A stretch of DNA of 5,452 nt, taken from assembly GCA_030631455.1 (NCBI GenBank), contig DAOVLC010000124.1, positions 1-5,452 of the forward strand, in the 5' to 3' direction. The notes beneath the pieces are model-generated. The model was given only the letters and a program-made list of their open reading frames with translations. It did not search any database and had not been told where the DNA came from. Source of the stretch: Candidatus Zixiibacteriota bacterium (lineage in GTDB: Bacteria > Zixibacteria > MSB-5A5 > JAABVY01 > JAHJOQ01). Positions within the stretch are counted from its first letter, which is position 1, and each line of letters starts with the position of its first letter. The position numbers and the translations under genes were made by a program. Below are positions 1 through 5,186 of the stretch, piece by piece.

Positions 1-205
1 GGTACTCAGAGGAGCCACAGTACAAGGTTGTGCGTGGGACACCATTGCGTCATTACAGCCCTTACAAACGCATGGGAGCGGGGCGCTGATCGAGGATGAC
101 ATCTGGTAGAATCTGTCCGGTTCTGAGTGTGCCCAACACGCGCCCATTTCCAGATAATCACAGGTAAGCTCGGGCAATCTCAGGTAGGATAAGTAGGCTC
201 TAAAA
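1..205. other. left flank without a supportable gene
   Basis: I see no convincing gene here. Two plus-strand frames are open from the window edge and stop at 87-89 (TGA) and 107-109 (TAG), so a short tail of a plus-strand gene is possible. One minus-strand frame runs open from about 208 to the edge with several Cys codons, but it has no ribosome binding site, starts inside the downstream region of the tRNA terminator, and its composition does not look like protein. Two imperfect copies of a CAGGTA-containing decamer occur around 168-190; I attach no function to them. Confidence 0.3.
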
Positions 206-220
206 TGCCCTTAAATACAA

Positions 221-254
221 AGAAAAGGGCCTGTAAACCTTACATTCACAGGCC
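221..254 (-). terminator. intrinsic terminator of the tRNA-Glu gene
   Basis: Read on the minus strand, GGCCTGT (254-248) pairs perfectly with ACAGGCC (234-228) across a 13-base loop and is followed by CTTTTCTTT. It begins 10 bases after the encoded CCA end of the tRNA, so it very probably ends that transcript. A second, overlapping hairpin (207-212 with 225-230) followed by ATTTTA may serve as a backup. There is no T-run on the plus strand, so I assign it to the minus strand only. Confidence 0.75.
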
Positions 255-263
255 TTACAATAT

Positions 264-339
264 TGGTAGCCCTAGGGGGAATCGAACCCCCGTTTGATGG
301 CTGAGAACCACCCGTCCTAGACCACTAGACGATAGGGCC
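264..339 (-). tRNA. tRNA-Glu (anticodon CTC)
   Basis: The minus strand folds into a complete 76-base cloverleaf. The acceptor stem GGCCCTA/TAGGGCT has seven pairs including one G-U (339-333 with 274-268). The D-stem GTCT/GGAC encloses AGTGGTCTA. The anticodon stem GGTGG/CCATC holds the loop TTCTCAG with anticodon CTC, which reads GAG codons. The variable loop is short, as is usual for tRNA-Glu, and the T-arm is GGGGG-TTCGATT-CCCCC. The discriminator base is A and the CCA tail is encoded in the DNA (266-264). The sequence resembles standard bacterial tRNA-Glu, and nothing suggests a pseudogene. It is transcribed away from the exporter operon, with its own promoter and terminator. Confidence 0.95.
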
Positions 340-589
340 ATAACATCTACTAAACGCGGGCGAAATCCATGGGTCCCGCCCGACCGTGAGCACCCAATCT
401 AACAAAAAATCCGAGCTTGGCAATGAAATTCTTACGTAACGCCGACGCACCCGGCTTGCCGGCAATGGCGGATGAATAGAGGCTGCCACGATTCAATATC
501 CTAAAGCAGAAACGCATTCCGATCGAGCTAAATAGAAGTAGGCAGTATTCGCCAATTGGATCTAAGCACAAACATTCCTGAAAAAACAA
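340..589. other. intergenic stretch between tRNA and exporter control region
   Basis: Apart from the tRNA promoter and leader hairpin, I find nothing firm here. A minus-strand frame from a TTG codon at 589 to a stop at 350 would encode 79 residues. It has no ribosome binding site, begins with a rare start codon, contains the tRNA promoter, and shows no recognisable motif, so I treat it as chance. A small CCGG-CTTG-CCGG hairpin lies near 450. Confidence 0.4.
396..423 (-). promoter_or_regulatory. likely promoter of the tRNA-Glu gene
   Basis: On the minus strand TTGCCA (423-418, five of six to the sigma70 -35 box) is separated by 16 bases from TAGATT (401-396, four of six to the -10 box). Transcription would start near 389, giving a leader of about 50 bases. 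That leader contains a 6-bp hairpin (382-377 with 362-357) before the mature tRNA 5' end. Assignment rests on the match and on position only. Confidence 0.4.
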
Positions 590-617
590 TTGACAACTGA
601 AAAAACATCACTAAATT
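590..617 (+). promoter_or_regulatory. candidate promoter of the exporter operon
   Basis: TTGACA (590-595) is a perfect sigma70 -35 box and is followed after 16 bases by TAAATT (612-617, four of six to TATAAT). Transcription would start near 624 and give a leader of roughly 270 bases before the first exporter start at 893. Other possibilities in the same AT-rich stretch are TTGACG (630-635) with AACAAT (652-657), and a TATAAA box at 666-671 that lacks a good -35 but would start RNA right at the first leader stem (about 678). I cannot choose between them from sequence. Confidence 0.3.
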
Positions 618-702
618 TCCGCAACCTTATTGACGAGTGTCAGTATAACGGAACAATGGCGAATTTATAAACATTAACCGCAACGGAACGGAGGAGACTT
701 TG

Positions 703-780
703 GTGATACGGAATCATTGCACAATTCACCTTGTCCAGAGTAATACGTTCTGCGGCGGGAGAAGTTCGCCCCTATTGTGA
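703..780 (+). CDS. putative regulatory leader peptide (25 aa)
   Basis: A short frame starts at GTG 703 (or TTG 700 in the same frame) and stops at TGA 778-780, 22 bases before the terminator hairpin. A strong Shine-Dalgarno sequence, GGAGGAG (690-696), sits 6 bases upstream of the GTG, better than those of either exporter gene. The peptide begins MIRNHCTIHL and ends GGRSSPLL. It has no run of a single amino acid, so it does not look like an amino-acid biosynthesis leader; stalling by a translation inhibitor would fit better. Codons 17-19 (Cys-Gly-Gly, 751-759) cover the antiterminator strand, so a ribosome position could decide which hairpin forms. Layout and neighbour match B. subtilis bmrB upstream of bmrCD; I see no sequence similarity. 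The peptide may have no function beyond being translated. Confidence 0.5.
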   Translation: MIRNHCTIHLVQSNTFCGGRSSPLL

Positions 781-791
781 TGTTTTTCACA
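776..791. promoter_or_regulatory. TGTGA-N6-TCACA palindrome (Crp-like site or RNA hairpin)
   Basis: TGTGA (776-780) and TCACA (787-791) are perfect inverted half-sites separated by six bases, the core of the Crp-family consensus. Flanking bases match the wider E. coli consensus only partly. No good promoter is placed at a standard Crp distance downstream, and the site lies downstream of the candidate promoters, where a bound protein would act as a roadblock. In RNA the same bases form a 5-bp hairpin with a 6-base loop that includes the stop codon of the leader peptide. Confidence 0.35.
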
Positions 792-801
792 TGGAATTTC
801 G

Positions 802-835
802 ACCCGTCGCGACCAACAGGTTCGGCGGGTTTTTT
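802..835 (+). terminator. intrinsic terminator/attenuator upstream of the exporter operon
   Basis: ACCCGTCG-C-GACC (802-814) pairs with GGTTCGGCGGGT (819-830): 12 pairs with a single bulged C at 810 and a four-base AACA loop. Six T residues follow directly (830-835, the first of them shared with the stem base). This is a textbook Rho-independent terminator in the same orientation as the exporter genes. It lies 58 bases before their first start codon, with no full gene between it and the candidate promoter. That makes it an attenuator or the end of a small RNA rather than the end of an upstream gene. Confidence 0.8.
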
Positions 836-853
836 GTTGCCTTTCCGAACCTG
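817..853 (+). repeat. 9-bp inverted repeat overlapping the terminator
   Basis: CAGGTTCGG (817-825) and CCGAACCTG (845-853) are perfectly complementary around a 19-base loop that contains the T-run. The left arm shares bases 819-825 with the 3' arm of the terminator, so the two hairpins cannot coexist. It could form only in transcripts that have already passed the terminator, and may shape the leader just upstream of the first exporter gene. Confidence 0.5.
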
Positions 854-892
854 CGGCAGGCAAACCCGTAGCATGAAACATAGGTGTTAATA

Positions 893-2704
893 ATGAGCAG
901 TCAATTCTACGAAGACGAAAAAACAAGGCCGGAAGAGAAAGACATCAGCTCGAAAAAAGCGTTCGGGAAGCTGCTTCCGTTGCTGAAAGCCCATACCCGC
1001 GGCTTGCTGATCTGTCTGTTTCTGCTCGCTTCGTCCACGATTCTATCGCTTGCCTGGCCCATACTGTTGAAGCGGGCTCTCGATGTTGATATCAAGGCGG
1101 GTGATTTCACCGGACTATTGATAACTGTCGCGGCTATCGGTCTGATACAATGTGTAACGATCCTGTTGCAGTATTTTCAGAGGATCAAGCTGGAGATTAT
1201 CGGTCAGGATGTCATGGTCGACCTGAAGCGCAAGCTTTTCGAGCACATTCTGTCACTGGATGTCTCGTTTTTTGATCGGAATCCGGTAGGACGTCTATTG
1301 GCGCGTGTCGAAAGCGACACGGAATCGCTGCGGATGCTCTTTACGAATACGGTTATCATGGTTGTAGGTGACTTGTTATTAGTCGCGGGGATTTTCGCTG
1401 TGATGTTCTATTACAATTGGAGATTGGCTCTGATACTGTTTATGATCGTGCCGATCGTCGTAATCCTGATAGTGATATTCGAGCGAAAGACAACTCCGCG
1501 CTTTCTCGAAGTGAGAAAGAGGATGGCCGAGGTGACGGCACAGTTAACAGAGTTCCTTCACGGTATGTCGATCATACAGATATTCCATCGCGGTGCCTAC
1601 GCTCGTAGTCGGGTGGATCGTGCGAACAGACTGAAATTCGACGAAGATGTTTATGTCAATGTGGCGGTGGTTATATTTTTTAACACCCTCTTCTTCTTCG
1701 AGTATGTCATGGTTGCACTGGTGCTGTTCTTCGGTGCGCTCTGGATCGCGGAGGGCACAGTGACCGTCGGTACAATCGGCATGTTCATAGTGCTGATATG
1801 GCGCTCCTTCGAACCGATTTGGCGAACATCAGAGCAGCTTTCAAACATACAGAAAGCTGTGGCCGGGGCAAAGAGGATATTCGCGCTCCTGTCAGAGGAG
1901 CAGAAGCTGCCCGATCCGGCAGTCCCGGTCCCGATCACTTCGGTGAAACAAGGAATACGTTTCGAGGATGTATCATTCTCGTACTCAGGTGATGGCAATT
2001 ATGCTTTGGAAGATGTCTCGTTTGAGATACCGGTTGGCAAACGAGTGGCGCTTGCCGGTGTTACCGGTGGCGGCAAGTCGACCGTCATATCGCTCCTGCT
2101 CCGTCTGTATGACCCACAGAAGGGGCGGATTACGATTGACGGTGTGGATATCCGTGATATGGCGAAGGCGGAGCTGCGCCGACGTTTCTCCCTGGTTCTG
2201 CAGGATATCATGCTCTTCCCGGGAGATGTGAGGTCGAACATCTCGCTTGAATCCGACACTACCTCGGATGAGAAGATCGCCGAAGCGGCGCGGATGGTCG
2301 AGGCAGATGGCTTCATACGGAGGCTTCCTGATGGGTACAAGACCGAAGTCTCGGAGAAAGGCGCAAACTTCAGCCGAGGCGAACGACAGCTTCTCTCATT
2401 CGCGCGAGCCCTTGTCACTGACCCGGATGTCCTGCTCCTGGACGAGGCAACAAGCTCAGTCGACCCGGAGACAGAGCGGACTATCCAGGGTTCGCTCAAG
2501 AAACTCATGGAGAGACGGACATCGCTTATAATAGCGCACCGTCTCTCGACGATCCTCGACGTCGATGAAATTCTCGTCATCCGTCGTGGAAGAATTATCG
2601 AAAGAGGAACGCACACGGAGTTGATCCTCGAAGACGGGTATTACTCCAAGTTGTTCCACTTGCAGTTCAAGAATAGAAACGGAGTTGTTTCCAATGTTGG
2701 ATAA
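893..2704 (+). CDS. heterodimeric ABC exporter subunit, catalytic-Glu half (MdlB/LmrD/TM288-like)
   Basis: This 603-residue ABC half-transporter exports an unknown substrate, plausibly drugs or lipids, across the inner membrane as one half of a heterodimer. A charged N-terminal tail (about 1-22) precedes six predicted membrane helices near 38-58, 73-95, 152-172, 176-197, 257-285 and 290-310. The nucleotide-binding domain follows: A-loop Tyr364, Walker A GVTGGGKST (389-397, Lys395), Q-loop Gln437, signature FSRGE (493-497), Walker B with Asp517 and catalytic Glu518, and H-loop His549. The signature departs from LSGGQ as in the MdlB branch, so this protein supplies the working Walker motifs and the poor signature. 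I chose ATG 893 because AGGTG (882-886) is six bases upstream; a GTG at 884 would overlap that site. The last 11 bases overlap the partner gene. Family is sure; substrate is not known. Confidence 0.95.
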   Translation: MSSQFYEDEKTRPEEKDISSKKAFGKLLPLLKAHTRGLLICLFLLASSTILSLAWPILLKRALDVDIKAGDFTGLLITVAAIGLIQCVTILLQYFQRIKLEIIGQDVMVDLKRKLFEHILSLDVSFFDRNPVGRLLARVESDTESLRMLFTNTVIMVVGDLLLVAGIFAVMFYYNWRLALILFMIVPIVVILIVIFERKTTPRFLEVRKRMAEVTAQLTEFLHGMSIIQIFHRGAYARSRVDRANRLKFDEDVYVNVAVVIFFNTLFFFEYVMVALVLFFGALWIAEGTVTVGTIGMFIVLIWRSFEPIWRTSEQLSNIQKAVAGAKRIFALLSEEQKLPDPAVPVPITSVKQGIRFEDVSFSYSGDGNYALEDVSFEIPVGKRVALAGVTGGGKSTVISLLLRLYDPQKGRITIDGVDIRDMAKAELRRRFSLVLQDIMLFPGDVRSNISLESDTTSDEKIAEAARMVEADGFIRRLPDGYKTEVSEKGANFSRGERQLLSFARALVTDPDVLLLDEATSSVDPETERTIQGSLKKLMERRTSLIIAHRLSTILDVDEILVIRRGRIIERGTHTELILEDGYYSKLFHLQFKNRNGVVSNVG

Positions 2705-4493
2705 GATAAAGTGGTTCTGGAAATACTATCGCAAGTACGGGTACGTTCTTGCGGTATTACTGATTTTGACGCCGGTTCAGACAGTATTCCAGGTTTCGAT
2801 ACCGCGCATGATAGAGTTCATGGTGGACTTCGTGAAATCAGGCGAGATACCGGACAATGCGGTTGCAGTATGGCTCACAGGCGTGGGATCTGGCATAGGC
2901 CTGTCGACGCCGGCTACATTTGCGCTGTCGCTGGTTCTCATCGGACTCATCGCCAGCGTACTGTATGCCTTCGTGCAGAGTCACAGGGCGTGGATGAATC
3001 TGAAGCTCGAATGGCTCTTCCGCCAGGATGCGTTCAACAAGACCACCTATCGCGGACCTGACTTTTTCAACAAGTTCCGTACCGGTGATTTGGTAACCCG
3101 CATGACTGACGATGTCGCGGAGAAGTTGTCGTGGTTTGCGTGCTCTGGCATTTTCAGATTCTACGAGGCGTCGTTGATGGTGGCGTTCACTATTGCGATG
3201 ATGATCACTATCGATCCGATTCTGACGCTCTGGTCGGTCGGGCCGCTGCCGCTTTTGATATTGATCTTTTTCAGAAGCGCGACGCTTCTCGACAAGCGGT
3301 ACGATCATCTTCAGAAACGGATATCGCGGTTTAACGACGTGATGGAATCATGCTTCAGCGGGATCAGGGTGGTCAAGGCGTATGTGAAGGAAAACGCGCA
3401 GAAGGCCAAATTCCGGTCAGCCGTCGACGACAGACGTGCTGCCGAGATATCGACCATAAAGGTGATGACGATTGTGGATTCGCTTTATATGTATGTCTGG
3501 CAAGTCGGCATCGTTATCGTCCTCGTGGCAGGCGGATACATGGTCATAAACTCCGGCCTGTCGCTCGGGAAGTTGGTGGCGTTCATTTACTATGTTGTCT
3601 ACCTGGTTTTCCCGATGTTCGATATAGGCCAGTTCCTGGTGAAGTCGCGTCAGTCGGCAGTGTCGATCGGCCGTTTGATCGAACTCGAGAAGGTAACGCC
3701 GATGGTTGCCGATTGCGGTGTTCGGGATTGTGACGGCGATCTGAAAGGAGCGCTCAGCTTCGAAAACGTCGAGTTCTCGTTTCCCGATTCCGATCGGAAG
3801 ATCATCGACGGTGTGTCGCTCGTAATCGGACCTGGAGAAACGGTTGCTTTTGTGGGCAAAGTTGGCTCCGGCAAGACATGGCTGATCAACATGATTCCGC
3901 GTCTTGTCGATCCGAGTGGTGGTTCGATCAGGCTCGATGGGCACGATCTGCGAGAATTCAAGCTTGAGGATCTTCGCAGGAATATCGGGTATGTGCCGCA
4001 GGAGCCGGTGCTGTACAGCGATACGATCAAGAACAACATCCTGCTCGGCAGGAAGAGCATCTCTGACACGGTGATTGACTGGGCGATTGATGTCTCTCAG
4101 CTCGCGGACGAGATCGGGACTTTCCCGAAAGGACTCGAGACTGCCGTCGGGACTCGCGGCATGATGCTCTCAGGCGGCCAGAAGCAGCGCCTCGCTCTTG
4201 CACGTGCGCTGGTCGGCAAGCCTAAGATTCTGATTCTTGACGACTGCACGTCGGCGCTCGATTCATCGACCGAGACAGCGCTTTGGGAGAGGCTGCACGA
4301 GGTGGTGCCCGACATGACCGCGATAATGATTACACATCGACCTGACTCGCTGGAACGAGCGAGCATGGTCTATGTTCTTGAGGAGGGGAGTATCTCCGAA
4401 TCGGGGACTCATGGCGAGTTGATGGCGCGCGGAGAAAGGTACGCCAAGATCTACAGGCGCTATCGGCTTGAAGAGCAGGTCGTGTATGGGTAG
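2694..4493 (+). CDS. heterodimeric ABC exporter subunit, degenerate-site half (MdlA/LmrC/TM287-like)
   Basis: This 599-residue ABC half-transporter is the partner of the preceding gene. Predicted membrane helices lie near 17-36, 75-95, 155-173, 174-196, 262-285 and 292-312. The loop between the first two is long (about 37-74) and should face outward. The nucleotide-binding domain has A-loop Phe363 instead of Tyr, Walker A GKVGSGKT (388-395) followed by an unusual Trp396, Q-loop Gln436, perfect signature LSGGQ (492-496), Walker B ending Asp516-Asp517 with Asp in place of the catalytic Glu, D-loop SALD (520-523) and H-loop His548. It gives its good signature to the partner's Walker motifs and keeps the degenerate site itself. 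ATG 2694 is preferred: GGAG (2681-2684) lies nine bases upstream, whereas TTG 2685 abuts it. The start lies inside the end of the upstream gene, implying translational coupling. Confidence 0.95.
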   Translation: MLDKIKWFWKYYRKYGYVLAVLLILTPVQTVFQVSIPRMIEFMVDFVKSGEIPDNAVAVWLTGVGSGIGLSTPATFALSLVLIGLIASVLYAFVQSHRAWMNLKLEWLFRQDAFNKTTYRGPDFFNKFRTGDLVTRMTDDVAEKLSWFACSGIFRFYEASLMVAFTIAMMITIDPILTLWSVGPLPLLILIFFRSATLLDKRYDHLQKRISRFNDVMESCFSGIRVVKAYVKENAQKAKFRSAVDDRRAAEISTIKVMTIVDSLYMYVWQVGIVIVLVAGGYMVINSGLSLGKLVAFIYYVVYLVFPMFDIGQFLVKSRQSAVSIGRLIELEKVTPMVADCGVRDCDGDLKGALSFENVEFSFPDSDRKIIDGVSLVIGPGETVAFVGKVGSGKTWLINMIPRLVDPSGGSIRLDGHDLREFKLEDLRRNIGYVPQEPVLYSDTIKNNILLGRKSISDTVIDWAIDVSQLADEIGTFPKGLETAVGTRGMMLSGGQKQRLALARALVGKPKILILDDCTSALDSSTETALWERLHEVVPDMTAIMITHRPDSLERASMVYVLEEGSISESGTHGELMARGERYAKIYRRYRLEEQVVYG

Positions 4494-4500
4494 AATAGTA

Positions 4501-4541
4501 GGTCGGGTGACGTATCCCGCTGCTGGGATGCAAACCCGGCC
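4501..4541. repeat. long two-part hairpin after the exporter operon
   Basis: GGTCGGGT (4501-4508) pairs with ACCCGGCC (4534-4541), eight pairs with one G-U. Inside it, after a small internal loop, GTATCCC (4512-4518) pairs with GGGATGC (4525-4531) around GCTGCT. It starts seven bases after the stop of the second exporter gene. No T-run follows on either strand, so it is not a standard intrinsic terminator. It may protect the exporter mRNA 3' end or separate expression of the next gene. Confidence 0.55.
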
Positions 4542-4570
4542 CGCAACAAGATTCGAAACGGTTATATTCG

Positions 4571-4582
4571 GACCATTTGGTC
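4571..4582. promoter_or_regulatory. short GACCA-TT-TGGTC palindrome upstream of the small gene
   Basis: Five-base inverted arms GACCA (4571-4575) and TGGTC (4578-4582) lie just downstream of a TATATT sequence (4563-4568) and 20 bases before the start codon at 4602. A repressor operator is possible, but arms this short occur often by chance. Confidence 0.2.
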
Positions 4583-4601
4583 GTTAGCTGACGGATCAAT
4601 T

Positions 4602-4904
4602 ATGATATCAGATGAGGAAAGACTGAAGATACAGGCGTATCTCGAAGGATCTGTGCTCGGCAAGGTACGCGATCGCAAAATCAGGTCGATTCGCGTCAAC
4701 ATGTCGTATAAGCAACAGCCGCATTTGATAATCGAGGTCGGCAAGTCTTATAGCGATCTTGAGCCCGGGGCACCGGATCAACAGGTGATCGCCATCTTCG
4801 AGTCAGACTCCTTTCTCGTCTGCACCCGTGAGCGTGGGGCAGGTCAAGGACTCCCGTACTATTTCATTCGCGCAAACGTGCGCGAGGTCAGGGAATTCGA
4901 CTAA
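4602..4904 (+). CDS. conserved-looking small soluble protein of unknown function (100 aa)
   Basis: I do not recognise this protein. It is 100 residues, rich in charged residues, with no signal peptide, membrane helix or metal-binding motif. The N-terminus (about 3-18) should be helical; the rest alternates hydrophobic and polar residues as in a beta-rich fold, with stretches around 27-34, 42-47, 62-75 and 85-99. A Gly-containing turn, RERGAGQGLPYY (76-87), is its most distinctive part. ATG 4602 is the first start, with only a weak site (GGA at 4593-4595) upstream. It lies 108 bases after the exporter gene on the same strand, beyond a hairpin, so it could be the last operon gene or have its own promoter; TATATT at 4563-4568 lacks a good -35 partner. 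Codon use resembles the exporter genes, so I think it is real. Confidence 0.75.
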   Translation: MISDEERLKIQAYLEGSVLGKVRDRKIRSIRVNMSYKQQPHLIIEVGKSYSDLEPGAPDQQVIAIFESDSFLVCTRERGAGQGLPYYFIRANVREVREFD

Positions 4905-4923
4905 CAGTTTCTGACCTCGCGCA
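4879..4923 (+). repeat. 12-bp perfect inverted repeat enclosing the stop codon
   Basis: TGCGCGAGGTCA (4879-4890) and TGACCTCGCGCA (4912-4923) are perfectly complementary over 12 bases, with a 21-base loop that contains the TAA stop (4902-4904) of the unknown gene. The left arm is coding sequence (Val-Arg-Glu-Val-Arg). No T-run follows directly. A 5-bp hairpin, CGCAT/ATGCG (4920-4924 with 4932-4936), competes with the right arm. A role in mRNA 3'-end stability is an inference. Confidence 0.7.
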
Positions 4924-4948
4924 TCCGTGTTATGCGTAGGCAGCAGAT

Positions 4949-4982
4949 AAAAAGAAAGAGGCGGGAACGAGTCCCGCCTCTT
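4949..4982 (-). terminator. intrinsic terminator, T-run on the minus strand
   Basis: AAGAGGCGGGA (4956-4966) and TCCCGCCTCTT (4972-4982) form an 11-bp perfect stem with the loop ACGAG. On the minus strand the stem is followed by TCTTTTT (4955-4949), a good U-tract. On the plus strand only TT inside the stem and CTGC follow, so it would be weaker as the end of the plus-strand small gene. It is best read as terminating a transcript arriving from the right, possibly acting in both directions. Confidence 0.75.
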
Positions 4983-5186
4983 CTGCACCGAATCTACGCT
5001 AGCCCCCTCATACTCAGCGTTTGCCCCCCGCTTTCTGATGTGTGATCCGGGTCTTAGCGCTTCCAGCCCGTATTGCAGGCTGATCAGCATACGAAACATG
5101 CTCTTCGGTACCTGTGGCCGTCCCTTTTGGAAAGGAGGAGATGAGCCCCGCTTTTGCACTCCATCCTTCGGAGGAAGACTCTAGTT
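4983..5186. other. right-hand spacer without a firm gene
   Basis: Between the terminator and the possible partial gene, the only candidates are weak. A minus-strand 68-residue frame (5220 to 5014) starts with GTG and has no ribosome binding site. A plus-strand 33-residue frame (ATG 5141 to stop 5242) follows a strong AGGAGG that is only two bases from the start codon, too close for normal initiation. I annotate neither as a gene. Confidence 0.3.

Larger units (their letters stand above)
678..810 (+). promoter_or_regulatory. candidate attenuator leader RNA (competing stems)
   Basis: Two mutually exclusive pairings are visible. In the first, CCGC-AACG (678-685) pairs with CGTT-CT-GCGG (746-755, two-base bulge), closing a domain that contains an inner stem GGTGA/TCACC (702-706 with 726-730) and GAC/GTC (696-698 with 733-735). 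In the second, GCGGCGGG (752-759) pairs along its whole length, with one G-U, with CCCGTCGC (803-810). The latter is the 5' arm of the terminator, so this pairing is an antiterminator. The shared strand 752-759 would switch between the two. It matches no riboswitch class I know. With the overlapping leader reading frame, ribosome-mediated attenuation is the favoured reading. Confidence 0.45.

Noticed and set aside
350..589. 79-residue minus-strand frame between the tRNA and the control region
   Set aside because: Rare TTG start, no ribosome binding site, no motif, and it contains the tRNA promoter and leader.
660..892. A known riboswitch or T-box in the exporter leader
   Set aside because: I compared the leader by eye with T-box, TPP, cobalamin, SAM, FMN, glycine, c-di-GMP, fluoride and guanidine consensus motifs and found no match.
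1999..2616. 205-residue minus-strand frame opposite the first exporter gene
   Set aside because: It lies wholly antisense to the conserved nucleotide-binding domain and is Ser/Arg-rich, as expected of a shadow frame.
3417..4069. Long minus-strand frames opposite the second exporter gene
   Set aside because: They are antisense shadows of a clearly conserved ABC protein with no recognisable domains of their own.
4803..5159. 118-residue minus-strand frame
   Set aside because: It runs through the terminator at 4949-4982 and the 3' end of the small plus-strand gene; no ribosome binding site.
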